DNA of 64,000 nt from Verrucomicrobiia bacterium. Its GTDB lineage: Bacteria > Verrucomicrobiota > Verrucomicrobiia > Limisphaerales > UBA11358. The stretch lies in contig JARLJW010000053.1 in assembly GCA_031290985.1 (NCBI GenBank), positions 32,306 to 96,305 of the forward strand, given 5' to 3'. The notes below the pieces were generated by a model. That model saw only the letters and a list, made by a program, of their open reading frames with translations, made no database searches and was not told the DNA's origin. This document shows, piece after piece, positions 25,252 through 33,444 of this stretch; position 1 is the stretch's first letter, and each line of letters begins with the position of its first letter. Position numbers and translations under genes: made by a program.

Positions 25252-27411
25252 TCAAGGCGCCGGGCGGAGGTTTTCCCAGCGGACGGTCCACTGGCCGTTG
25301 TCGGGGAAACCGGGGGCGTTGCGTTTAGGCGCACCGTCCCAGCCGGCGGCCATCAGGGCGGTGGCGTACAGCAGGCCACCGTTCGCCGGCAGATAGAGCG
25401 TCAGGCCGGGACGCTGATAAACGTGGCCGTTGAGGGCGTAATGATTTTTGGGGGTGTCGAGCAACAGCGCGTCGATCGCCCGGTCCGGTTCACCCAGCCG
25501 GGCAGAAGTCATCGCGAGCATCGGATAATCCCAGCCCCAGGTGTCCGGCCAGTTCCAGTTTTGCCAGATCCAGTCGAGCGTGTGGCGCATCGTCTCCGCG
25601 TCGATGCCGGGGCCGGGCAACAGGCCGAGCGCGGCCGTGACGGAGGGATGATCCGCGTTCCATTTGGGATTCGTGTAAGAATCCGGCGTGGACTCGGTGA
25701 AAGCGTATTTGTCTCCGACGACCAGCGGCTTGGCGAGGTCCTTGAGGACGACGTCCCATTTTTTCTCGCGGGGCAAGCCGAGGCGGGTGCGCCATTGTTG
25801 GGCGGTTTCCAGAGCCCAACGCCAATAGGTCAGTTCAAAGGTAGGGTTGAAGGTTTTATCCTTGGGGAAAATTTCCTGCGCGCATTGCAACACCGGGCCA
25901 AGAACGTAACAGCTGCTGTTGGTGTCCCACGTGGCGTAGCTCGCCATGAAGTCAGCGGTTTGGAAAACGATGTCCTGGTATTTTTTCAGCGTGGCCTGGT
26001 CCTGATGTTCCCGCCAGCAGAGTTCCGCATAAAAAATCGGATGCGGTTCCTGCCACACCAGAAACGGCCCGACGGGCGAGGGCGATTCCGCGCCGCTGGG
26101 GCTCGTCATCTTGGGCCAACGCGCGCCGGCGTAGCCCTGCTTCCTGGCCGCGCCTTCGGCGCGCGGCAGGATTCTTTGGTAATAGCCGAGGCTGTTTTCC
26201 AGCAGCGGCAGGCGGTTCCACAGGGCGAAGTGCGCCTCGTGCCACCAGTGCATTTCCAGATGAAATTTGCCCTCCCAAGTATTATAGGTCAGCCCGGTTT
26301 CTTGCGGTGGATTTTGGCCGGCGGACTGGATGGCGGTAAGGTATTGCGAGAGGACGATGCGGCGTTCGAGTTCGAACCAGCGCGGGTCTTTGCTGCCGGA
26401 GAGGTCGATGGCGCCGCCGGTTTGCCAGAATGTGCTCCAACCTGTATGCGTGGCTGATTGAATTTTGGCAAAAGTTGACAAAGATTCCTCGGGGATTTTG
26501 CTTTTCGAAAAGGTGCATACAAAATCCAGATCGCTTTGATTTGTCGGCACAATATCACGATAAAAGCTCGCGTATCCCACTTCAAATTTATGCGCGCCGG
26601 TATGGTGCAGCAACGCACCACGTGACCAATGCGCGCTGGCAAAATAAATATCGTCATCCAACCTGCGCAAAAACTCGTACTCATTGGTCTTTTTGAAAAC
26701 CACTTTTGTCTCATGCGCTTCTGGCTTGGTCCAGTCCGCCGTCGTGGTCGCACCGGTACCGTAGGGAAAATGGATTTGTATCGCGATCCGCCCGAATGTC
26801 AGCAGCGATGACTTTACATGCACGGCAATCGTATCCTGCACCCGGTCGCATATCGTATGTACCTCCACCGTTTCACCATCAAATTTAAAATGACTGATGA
26901 TCTCGCCGTTCCACAAATCGAGGCGCTGGTGGATGTCGGTCAGTTCATTCGTTGTGGCCGGCGAGCCGTCGGCGTGTTTCAGGACGAAACCGATCTGGCC
27001 GAGGTGCAGGCGGTGAGGGTTCGACCGGAGCCATTTGATTTCGGGCGTCTGCTGGTTGTGCGGCACGTCGGCGTAGGGAACCTTGCGGCCGGTCAGGTCG
27101 GTGTATTCCTTGAATTGGAAGTGGTCGATGTCCCAGCCGTTGGTGTTGGGGATGGTATGCCAGCCCCAATCGGACAGCGTGCCGAGGGGGATGGTATTGG
27201 CGAACGCCTCCGGGAAGGTCTGCAGGCCGGTGGCGTCCACGGTGAAGCAAAACCGCCCGTTCCCGACCGAGAGCGGGTTGTCGGCGTCGAAATTGGTGAC
27301 CACCACATCGTGCCGCGCGACCAGCGCCGGGCGGTCGATAGGCCCGGCGAGGACCACCAGCGGACAAAATACAGTCAACAGACAACTGCAAAGCAGGCTT
27401 TTCTTTTGCAT
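25252..27411 (-). CDS. Secreted six-hairpin glycosidase-like protein
   Basis: The 719-residue product has a signal peptide (MQKKSLLCSCLLTVFCPLVVLAG). An N-terminal beta-sandwich-like domain (residues 25-310) contains NPLSVGNGRFCFTVDATGLQTFPE. The helical domain that follows has the pattern NTWEGKFHLEMHWWHEAHFALWNRLPLLENSLGYY and WPKMTSPSGAESPSPVGPFLVWQEPHPIFYAELCW. This layout resembles GH65/GH95-type (alpha/alpha)6 glycosidases, with Glu residues in the right kind of position, but I cannot place it in a family. It shares a 51-base divergent promoter space with the FGGY kinase. Position next to rhamnose genes suggests release of a plant-derived sugar. Confidence 0.7.
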   Translation of the reverse strand: MQKKSLLCSCLLTVFCPLVVLAGPIDRPALVARHDVVVTNFDADNPLSVGNGRFCFTVDATGLQTFPEAFANTIPLGTLSDWGWHTIPNTNGWDIDHFQFKEYTDLTGRKVPYADVPHNQQTPEIKWLRSNPHRLHLGQIGFVLKHADGSPATTNELTDIHQRLDLWNGEIISHFKFDGETVEVHTICDRVQDTIAVHVKSSLLTFGRIAIQIHFPYGTGATTTADWTKPEAHETKVVFKKTNEYEFLRRLDDDIYFASAHWSRGALLHHTGAHKFEVGYASFYRDIVPTNQSDLDFVCTFSKSKIPEESLSTFAKIQSATHTGWSTFWQTGGAIDLSGSKDPRWFELERRIVLSQYLTAIQSAGQNPPQETGLTYNTWEGKFHLEMHWWHEAHFALWNRLPLLENSLGYYQRILPRAEGAARKQGYAGARWPKMTSPSGAESPSPVGPFLVWQEPHPIFYAELCWREHQDQATLKKYQDIVFQTADFMASYATWDTNSSCYVLGPVLQCAQEIFPKDKTFNPTFELTYWRWALETAQQWRTRLGLPREKKWDVVLKDLAKPLVVGDKYAFTESTPDSYTNPKWNADHPSVTAALGLLPGPGIDAETMRHTLDWIWQNWNWPDTWGWDYPMLAMTSARLGEPDRAIDALLLDTPKNHYALNGHVYQRPGLTLYLPANGGLLYATALMAAGWDGAPKRNAPGFPDNGQWTVRWENLRPAP

Positions 27412-27462
27412 GGGATGCTCTATTATCTTCAAATCAGAGGGAAACCAAACCTCAAAAATCAA

Positions 27463-29043
27463 ATGGCCAAACTTTTTCTTGGACTCGATTCCAGCACCCA
27501 AAGCTTGAGCGCGGTCGTCATCGACCTCGACGCTCACAAAGTGATTTATGAAAAATCACTAAACTTCGACAGCGCGCTTCCGGAATTCAAAACGAAGCAT
27601 GGCGTGCTGCCCAACCGCGACCCGCTGGTCAAGCACAGCCCGCCCCTGCTCTGGGCCGCCGCGCTGGACCTCCTGCTGGGGCAGATGAAGAAGGACGGCG
27701 TGGCCATGGGCAAGATCGCGGCCATCGGCGGCTGCGGCCAGCAGCATGGCTCGGTTTACCTCAATGACAAGGCGGTGGACGTCCTGGCGAACCTGAATCC
27801 CAAGAAATCCCTGATGGACAATCTCGAAGGCATTTTCGCGCGCAAGACCTCGCCCATCTGGATGGATTCCTCGACCGCGAAGGAATGCGCGGAGATCCGC
27901 AAGAAGCTGGGCGGCATCAAGTTCACCGCCTCGCGCACCGGCTCGGACACGTTTGAACGCTTCACCGGGCCGCAAGTCCGCAAATTTTACAAGACCGACC
28001 CGAAGGCCTTCGAAAAGACCGTGCACATCGCCCTGGTCAGCTCGTTCATGGCCTCGCTGTTCGCGGGCAAGATCGCCCCGATTGATTTCGGTGACGGCGC
28101 GGGCACGAACCTGATGGACATCCGCAAGAAAAACTGGAATCACGACGCGGTCAAGGCCACCGCGCCCAGCCTGATCGGCAAATTGCCGCCGCTGGCGGAT
28201 GCCGGCAAGGTCATCGGCCCGGTCAGCGCGTATTTCGTCCAGAAATTTGGTTTCAATGCCGAAGCCCTGGCCACGGTCTGGACGGGGGATAATCCGGCGA
28301 GCGTCATCGGCCTGGGCCTGGTGAAGCCCGGCCAGGTGGCTGTGAGCCTTGGCACCAGCGACACTTTCTTTGGCACCATGCAGAAATGCGTGACGGATGA
28401 GAACGGCGAAGGCCACGTCTTCGGCTCCCCCACGGGCGACTACATGACGCTCATCTGTTTCAAGAACGGTTCGCTCGCCCGGGAAAAAGTCCGCGAGCTT
28501 TACGACGTCAAAGATTGGACCGCGTTCGCCAAACTCGTCAACTCCACGCCGCCCGGCAACAATGACGCCGTGCTGCTGCCGTGGTTCGAGGCGGAAATCG
28601 TCCCGCGCACGAACAAGCCGGGCATCCACCGTTTTGACCTCAACACCAATGACGCGGCGGCGAACTGCCGGGCGGTGTTTGAAGCGCAGATGCTTTCCAT
28701 GCGGTTGCACTCGCAGTGGATGCAGGTGTTGCCGGACACGATCTACGCCACCGGCGGCGCGGCGAATGACAAATGCCTGCTGCAGGTGATGGCGGATGTG
28801 ATGAATTGCAGCGTGTTGCGCATCGAGGTCGGCAAGAGCGCCGCGCTGGGCGCGGCGCTGGCGGCGGCCCATGGCTTTCTGGTCCAAACCGGCAAGAGCC
28901 CCAAATGGGACAAGCTGGTGGGTGATTTCACGAAGCCGGTGGCCGGCAGCGAAATCAAGCCGGACAAGAAGAACACGAAGATTTACGACCTGATGGTGGA
29001 GCGGTATGCGGCATGTGAGAGCGATGCGTTGGAAGTGGTCTGA
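27463..29043 (+). CDS. FGGY-family sugar kinase (xylulokinase-like; possible rhamnulokinase)
   Basis: The 526-residue kinase begins MAKLFLGLDSSTQSLSAVVID, the actin-fold phosphate-1 loop. It contains AIGGCGQQHGSVYLND, SPIWMDSSTAKECAEI, the substrate-binding GTNLMDIRKKNW-type segment and LGLVKPGQVAVSLGTSDTFFG. The C-terminal FGGY-type signature is YATGGAANDKCLLQVMADV. By overall style it is nearest to eukaryote-like xylulose kinases. It stands next to an L-rhamnose pathway that has no other kinase in the window. It could therefore phosphorylate L-rhamnulose or xylulose. The ATG at 27463 is chosen since the longer frame upstream overlaps the divergent gene. Confidence 0.85.
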   Translation: MAKLFLGLDSSTQSLSAVVIDLDAHKVIYEKSLNFDSALPEFKTKHGVLPNRDPLVKHSPPLLWAAALDLLLGQMKKDGVAMGKIAAIGGCGQQHGSVYLNDKAVDVLANLNPKKSLMDNLEGIFARKTSPIWMDSSTAKECAEIRKKLGGIKFTASRTGSDTFERFTGPQVRKFYKTDPKAFEKTVHIALVSSFMASLFAGKIAPIDFGDGAGTNLMDIRKKNWNHDAVKATAPSLIGKLPPLADAGKVIGPVSAYFVQKFGFNAEALATVWTGDNPASVIGLGLVKPGQVAVSLGTSDTFFGTMQKCVTDENGEGHVFGSPTGDYMTLICFKNGSLAREKVRELYDVKDWTAFAKLVNSTPPGNNDAVLLPWFEAEIVPRTNKPGIHRFDLNTNDAAANCRAVFEAQMLSMRLHSQWMQVLPDTIYATGGAANDKCLLQVMADVMNCSVLRIEVGKSAALGAALAAAHGFLVQTGKSPKWDKLVGDFTKPVAGSEIKPDKKNTKIYDLMVERYAACESDALEVV

Positions 29044-29573
29044 GGCCGAACGAGGATGGAGAATTGAGGGTGGAGGATGGCGGGGAAAAACGCCTCACGC
29101 GAAGGACGCAAAGGGTCTGACGCCGGACGGGCAGGCGGTCCAATCCGCCGCCGGCGGCGGGCTGGATGGGGCTGAAAAATTTTCAGGGGGTTGGACAGCC
29201 TTTGTCCAACTGACTGTGGCAGGATGGCGCGTGTGAATGCCGAAATCCGAATGCGGAAATCCGAAATCCGGGCCAAACCCCGGCTTGGCAAGGTTGCTGG
29301 TTGGGGGCAGCGGTCGGGTGCAAGCTGCACTGGTAATCCGCCGCCAAGCCACGGCGCGACAGGGGGCGAAACCTGCCAAAAATGGAATTTATCCGACTGA
29401 ATCCGACTGAATCCGACTGAATCCGACTGTTAAATTTTTCAGACCCAATCCAAAGCCATGAAGCTGACGCCGCAAGGCAAATGGCCATGCCTTAAAGTGC
29501 CGGCGGCGCAGGCAGGCACCGTTGCAGCGCGACGGTGCCCACCTTGGGAGGGATTTCCGCTGCAAAATGCGGT
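29044..29573. other. Repeat-rich intergenic region
   Basis: No gene seen. It holds a hairpin at 29190-29210 (GTTGGACA...TGTCCAAC, second copy at 46777-46797). Four tandem 10-base units ATCCGACTGA occupy 29391-29430. A GC-rich stretch (gccggcggcgggctgg) and two inverted gtcccg-type sequences make up the rest. Confidence 0.6.
29391..29430 (+). repeat. Four tandem copies of a 10-bp unit
   Basis: ATCCGACTGA is repeated four times end to end (the last copy ends in T instead of A). It is a small VNTR-like array; copy number could vary between strains. Confidence 0.9.
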
Positions 29574-29602
29574 TTGCCAAGGGGGCGGGGTTTGGCTAGG
29601 TT
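29574..29602 (+). promoter_or_regulatory. Candidate promoter of the thrS leader
   Basis: TTGCCA (29574-29579) and TAGGTT (29597-29602) are 17 bases apart. Transcription would begin about 29609, the first base of the leader peptide's GTG, so the leader mRNA may start directly at the start codon. The -35 box matches consensus at five of six positions, the -10 box only at three. Confidence 0.45.
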
Positions 29603-29608
29603 ACTGGC

Positions 29609-29644
29609 GTGTCCAACAACCTGAACACCACGACTACGATTTAG
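29609..29644 (+). CDS. Threonine-rich leader peptide (candidate attenuator peptide for thrS)
   Basis: A GTG-to-TAG frame encodes MSNNLNTTTTI. Four consecutive Thr codons (ACC ACG ACT ACG, 29627-29638) stand just before Ile and the stop. A hairpin begins at the stop codon and a terminator-like hairpin with a T-tract follows, 177 bases before thrS. Leader peptides rich in the cognate amino acid are the known sensor of ribosome-mediated attenuation. A run of four threonine codons in front of threonyl-tRNA synthetase is hard to explain by chance. The ribosome-binding site is poor, which would fit a leaderless message. No homologue was checked. Confidence 0.6.
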   Translation: MSNNLNTTTTI

Positions 29645-29670
29645 CGTTCATTCCCGACCGGAATGAACGC
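29644..29670 (+). promoter_or_regulatory. Leader hairpin between the Thr peptide and the terminator
   Basis: GCGTTCATTCC (29644-29654) and GGAATGAACGC (29660-29670) pair perfectly, giving 11 base pairs with a 5-base loop. Its left arm begins at the last base of the leader peptide stop codon, so the position of a translating ribosome would decide whether it forms. Confidence 0.7.
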
Positions 29671-29671
29671 C

Positions 29672-29707
29672 AACGCCTCGCACTTAAAGTCCGGGGCGTT
29701 TTTGTTT
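29672..29707 (+). terminator. Rho-independent terminator / attenuator upstream of thrS
   Basis: AACGCCTC (29672-29679) pairs with GGGGCGTT (29693-29700), 8 base pairs with one G-U, across a 13-base loop, and is followed by TTTGTTT. A competing 9-bp pairing exists between 29684-29692 (TTAAAGTCC) and 29709-29717 (GGACTTTAA). The right arm of the previous hairpin (AACGC at 29666-29670) could also pair with 29693-29700. Confidence 0.6.
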
Positions 29708-29713
29708 GGGACT

Positions 29714-29860
29714 TTAACCACGGATGGACACAGATTAACACGGATAAGAAATCAATTAAATACAGATGGAATTAGAAATCACGAATGCCGGACCCGCAAA
29801 CATGGGCGAACTTCACGTCACGTTGCGAATCCGTGTGTATCCGTGTCCATCCGTGGTTAA
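29714..29860. repeat. Inverted pair of 32-bp dispersed repeats upstream of thrS
   Basis: 29714-29745 and 29829-29860 are the same TTAACCACGGATGGACAC-type repeat in opposite orientation (about 29 of 32 positions complementary), enclosing 83 bases. In RNA they would form a very long hairpin ending 16 bases before the thrS ATG. A third copy is at 7448-7479. Confidence 0.85.
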
Positions 29861-29876
29861 AAACAGTTAAAAATTT

Positions 29877-31943
29877 ATGGCCAAAGAAAATCAAAACCAA
29901 CAGGCGGGTGCACCGAATTCCGAGCGCAAAACCCTTGATGACCGCGCGAAGATGACCGAGTTGGAGCGCATCCGCCACTCGTGCGCGCATGTGATGGCCA
30001 CGGCCATCCTGCGCCTGTGGCCCGACGCCCAGTTCGCCTACGGGCCCCCGGTCGAAAACGGCTACTACTACGACCTTGAATGCTCGCACCGCATCTCGCC
30101 GGAAGATTTTGCCGCGATCGAGGCGGAGATGAAGAAGGAGATCAAGGCGAACAACCCGCTGGAGAAGATCGTGGTGACCCGCGAACAGGCCATCGCGGAC
30201 GCACAGAGCGGCCGGCTGGGCGGCCTGGCGGAACGGCCAGGCCACGCTTCGAAGTTCAAGCTGGACCTGCTGAAGCAGATTCCCGAGGGCGAGGCGATTT
30301 CTTACTACAAGAACGGTGATTTTATCGACCTGTGCGCCGGGCCGCACGTGATGCGCACGGGCAATGTCGGGGCATTCAAGCTCACGAGCGTGGCGGCGGC
30401 GTATTACAAGGGCGACGAAAAAGGCCCGCAGCTCCAGCGCATCTACGGCACGGCGTTCAAGAACAAGACCGCGATGGAAGAATATTTCACGATGATCGAG
30501 GAGGCGAAACGCCGCGACCATCGCAAGATCGGCACGGAGATGGGGCTGTTCGCGATCGACACGGAATTTGTCGGGCCGGGCATGCCGCTGTGGCTGCCGA
30601 AAGGCACCATGATTGTCGAGGAACTGGAGAAGCTGGCGAAGGAGACGGAATTTGCCGCCGGCTACCTGCGCGTGCGCACGCCGCATCTGGCGCGCGAAAA
30701 GATGTACAAGACCTCGGGGCATCTGCCGTATTACGCGGAGAGCATGTTTCCGCCGATGTCGCTGGCGCTGGATGACAAGCAGGTCGCCGAACTGGATCGC
30801 AAGATCGGCGAATTGAAAAAGACGCTGGGCGAGCTGGACGCCGACATCACCAACATCCAGGAGAAGGAGAAAGCCGTCGGCGGCGTGGAGGAAGACGAGG
30901 AAGGCCTGGGCGAAGGTGAGTTCCGCGAGGATAAACTGCGCCGGGAGCTGGCCAGCCTGACGGCGGCCCGCGAGCATGGCGACCGTTATTATCTCAAGGC
31001 GATGAACTGCCCGCATCATCACCGCATTTTTGCGGCGGAGCCCAAGAGCTACCGCGACCTGCCGTTGCGCCTGGCGGAATACGGCACCTGCTACCGCTAC
31101 GAGCAGAGCGGCGAGTTGTTCGGCCTCATGCGCGTGCGGGCATTGAACATGAACGATGCGCATATTTATTGCACCGAGGAGCAGTTCGCGGAGGAGTTCC
31201 GCGCGGTGAATGACATGTACCTGAAGTATTTCAAGATCTTCGGCCTCGAAAAATACCAGATGCGTTTCAGCACGCATGCGGCGGAAGGGCTCGGCAAGAA
31301 ATACGTCAATGAGCCGGAGCTGTGGAAGAAGACGGAGGACATGGTGCGCAAGGTGTTGATCGATTCCGGCATCAACTTTGTGGAGGTCGCCAACGAGGCG
31401 GCGTTCTACGGGCCGAAGATCGACGTGCAGGTGTGGAGCGCCATCGGCCGCGAATTCACCATCGCCACGAACCAGGTGGACTTCGCGGTGCCGGCCAAAT
31501 TCGGCCTGACGTACCGCGACAAGGACAATGCCAACAAGACGCCGCTGTGCATCCACCGCGCGCCGCTGGGCACGCATGAGCGGTTCATCGGCTTCCTCAT
31601 TGAGCATTACGCGGGCAACTTCCCACTGTGGCTCGCGCCGGACCAGGTGCGGGTCATCACGTTGAACGACGACCCGGCGTTGATCGAGTACGCCAAGCCC
31701 ATCGTGGCGGAACTGCGCGCGAACATGGTGCGCGTGGATGCGGATTACAGCGCGACGCCGTTCAAGGCGAAGATTTCCAACGCGGAGCAGTTGCGCGTGC
31801 ATACGATGCTGGTCATCGGCGGGCGCGACATGGAGGCGGGCGCGGTGAGCGTACGCCTGCACCACGGCGGGCCGCAGGGCGCGAAGCCAAAGGCGGAGGT
31901 CATCGCGGATATTCTGGCGAAGATCAAAGAACGAAGGGCATGA
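29877..31943 (+). CDS. thrS: Threonyl-tRNA synthetase ThrS, no TGS domain, with catalytic-domain insertion
   Basis: Charges tRNA-Thr. The 688-residue protein starts directly with the editing domain (RIRHSCAHVMATAILRLWPDAQFAYGPPVENGYYYD, with HxxxH). The TGS domain usual at the N-terminus is absent. The class II core follows: motif 1 region LWLPKGTMIVEELE, zinc Cys in KAMNCPHHH, motif 2 CYRYEQSGELFGLMRVRALNMNDAHIYC and motif 3 IHRAPLGTHERFIGFLIEHYAG. The anticodon domain is at the end (APDQVRVITLND). Between SMFPPM and YYLKAMNC is an insert of about 80 residues (roughly 300-380), charged and coiled-coil-like. The leader region suggests attenuation. The stop overlaps the next start (ATGA). Confidence 0.95.
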   Translation: MAKENQNQQAGAPNSERKTLDDRAKMTELERIRHSCAHVMATAILRLWPDAQFAYGPPVENGYYYDLECSHRISPEDFAAIEAEMKKEIKANNPLEKIVVTREQAIADAQSGRLGGLAERPGHASKFKLDLLKQIPEGEAISYYKNGDFIDLCAGPHVMRTGNVGAFKLTSVAAAYYKGDEKGPQLQRIYGTAFKNKTAMEEYFTMIEEAKRRDHRKIGTEMGLFAIDTEFVGPGMPLWLPKGTMIVEELEKLAKETEFAAGYLRVRTPHLAREKMYKTSGHLPYYAESMFPPMSLALDDKQVAELDRKIGELKKTLGELDADITNIQEKEKAVGGVEEDEEGLGEGEFREDKLRRELASLTAAREHGDRYYLKAMNCPHHHRIFAAEPKSYRDLPLRLAEYGTCYRYEQSGELFGLMRVRALNMNDAHIYCTEEQFAEEFRAVNDMYLKYFKIFGLEKYQMRFSTHAAEGLGKKYVNEPELWKKTEDMVRKVLIDSGINFVEVANEAAFYGPKIDVQVWSAIGREFTIATNQVDFAVPAKFGLTYRDKDNANKTPLCIHRAPLGTHERFIGFLIEHYAGNFPLWLAPDQVRVITLNDDPALIEYAKPIVAELRANMVRVDADYSATPFKAKISNAEQLRVHTMLVIGGRDMEAGAVSVRLHHGGPQGAKPKAEVIADILAKIKERRA

Positions 31944-32602
31944 ACCTCAAAGTCACCTACTATCTCGACGTCACCTCGTCGTGGTGTTACTGGGCCGAGC
32001 CGGCGTGGGCGGAACTGAAGCGGCGTTATGCGAAGGCACCGGTCGAGTTCACGTGGGCGATCGCGCTGCTCGACGCGGCGGGCATGTCGAAGTCGCGCGA
32101 ACAGGCGGAGTGGTTCTACCGGCGCAGCGGGACGATCACGGGATCGCCATTCATGCTCAACTCCGGCTGGCTGGATCCGGTGCTGCCGGAATTCCTCGCG
32201 GCAAATTGTGTGGCGGAGGCGGCGAAAGATTTCGGGGTGACGGATGACCGGGTGCGCCTGTCGCTCATGGAGGCAGGCATGCGCGAGGGTCAAAAGATTG
32301 CGGACTGGGATTTGTCCGCCCGCATCGGTGCCAAGGCGGCGGGGTTGAAAAAAGCGGCCTTGCTGGCCAAGGCCAGATCGGCCGGGGTGGAAAAGCGCGT
32401 GCGGGCCAGCACGGCGGCGTTTCATGCGTTGCAAGTGACGCAGCGGCCCGCCTTCGTTTTGGAGAGCAACATCGGGGATCGCGCGGTGTTTTCCGGGTTC
32501 TGGCGGCTGGACCCGCTGGTCGCCGCCTTGGAATCCATGCTGGCCGATGCGGCCGCCTACGGATCCTACAAGGCGCATTTCGGTGATCCGCCGCCGCAGT
32601 GA
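31940..32602 (+). CDS. DsbA-family (HCCA isomerase/FrnE-like) thioredoxin-fold protein
   Basis: The 220-residue cytoplasmic protein starts MNLKVTYYLDVTSSWCYWAEPAW, the first strand and active-site loop of DsbA-like oxidoreductases such as FrnE and 2-hydroxychromene-2-carboxylate isomerase. Only one Cys is present in the loop (C-Y-W-A), so a CxxC disulfide is not possible. That points to a glutathione-transferase-like or isomerase role. The middle is the helical insertion (FLAANCVAEAAKDFGV...MREGQKIADWDL). TQRPAFVL matches the cis-Pro loop. Translation is coupled to thrS by a 4-base overlap. The substrate is unknown. Confidence 0.75.
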   Translation: MNLKVTYYLDVTSSWCYWAEPAWAELKRRYAKAPVEFTWAIALLDAAGMSKSREQAEWFYRRSGTITGSPFMLNSGWLDPVLPEFLAANCVAEAAKDFGVTDDRVRLSLMEAGMREGQKIADWDLSARIGAKAAGLKKAALLAKARSAGVEKRVRASTAAFHALQVTQRPAFVLESNIGDRAVFSGFWRLDPLVAALESMLADAAAYGSYKAHFGDPPPQ

Positions 32603-33280
32603 TCAGGGCAGCGGCAGGGTGACCGGTTCGCCGTTGATTTCCATGGTCACGGTTTTGTCGCCCAACGCGGTGGGGCGGACGGAGAGCACGCCGTCCCCGG
32701 TCTGGATCAAGGTGACTTTGTTCAGGGAGGCAAAATAGTTCTTGCCGCCGGCGAGGATGGCCACCGAGGAACTGTCGCCGTTGCGGGTGACGCCTTTGAT
32801 GGCCAGATCTTTGGCGGCCTGTGTGGCGGCCTTGGACACGACGGCCGGTTTTGCCGCGACCGGCGGGTTGGTGATCACCCCGGCGCTTTCAAGCATCACG
32901 TTGGTGCTGTCATCCGGTTCACCCGCGCGGGGGTGATGGAGATCGGGCCGCAGGTCGCCCATGAGCGCGGTCAGGACGAGCATGTTGAAGGCGAACATCA
33001 GCGCATAGGCCACGACGACGGTGAAGGCGGCGTCGGGAAACATGGAGGCCTGCGTCATTTTCCAGATGCAGAAATACAGGGTCACCACGGCCAGGGGATG
33101 GCCGACAAACGGGATCATGTCCAACCCGCCGCCCAGCACGGCGGAGCCGAGCAGGCCGAGAAAGTTGTAATTGAGGCCCTGCAGCTTGATCATGACCCAC
33201 AGCGCGACGGTCAATAACACGGTGTGGGCGACAAAGGCGATGAGCAGCCCGATGAGCAACCCGATAAGTTCCGAAGGCAT
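32603..33280 (-). CDS. Membrane protein with C-terminal beta-rich domain
   Basis: The 225-residue protein has four hydrophobic segments in its first 110 residues (LIGLLIGLLIAFVAHTVLLTVALWVMI, FLGLLGSAVLGGGLDMIPFVGHPLAVVTLYFCI, AAFTVVVAYALMFAFNMLVLTAL). A soluble tail with a small-protein-like sequence (VTRNGDSSSVAILAGGKNYFASLNKVTLIQTGDGVLSVRPTALGDKTVTMEINGEPVTLPLP) follows. The tail reads like a short repetitive beta domain that may sense or present a ligand. I do not recognise a family. It is convergent with the DsbA-like gene, the two stops being adjacent. Confidence 0.65.
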   Translation of the reverse strand: MPSELIGLLIGLLIAFVAHTVLLTVALWVMIKLQGLNYNFLGLLGSAVLGGGLDMIPFVGHPLAVVTLYFCIWKMTQASMFPDAAFTVVVAYALMFAFNMLVLTALMGDLRPDLHHPRAGEPDDSTNVMLESAGVITNPPVAAKPAVVSKAATQAAKDLAIKGVTRNGDSSSVAILAGGKNYFASLNKVTLIQTGDGVLSVRPTALGDKTVTMEINGEPVTLPLP

Positions 33281-33444
33281 GGGTCATTTTCCAATGCCGG
33301 GCAGAAATGACAATTCAAATTTTTAATCCGCAACCGGGTGATGGCTCCGGCCATCTAATCGAATCGCTTGTACTTCAGCTCCGGCAAGTTCATGCTCCAA
33401 CCACATGGAACACGGAATTCATGATGGGCATGGCAAATAAAGTT

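Noticed and set aside
29391..29430. Tandem 10-bp units as a CRISPR-like array
   Set aside because: Units are contiguous and too short, with no spacers and no cas genes.
29574..29876. T-box riboswitch upstream of thrS
   Set aside because: I found no T-box consensus or specifier-loop arrangement. The Thr codon run with a stop fits a leader peptide better.
29772..31865. Nearly 700-codon minus-strand frame opposite thrS
   Set aside because: It is His/Arg/Val-rich as expected for an antisense frame of GC-rich coding DNA; ThrS motifs on the plus strand are unambiguous.
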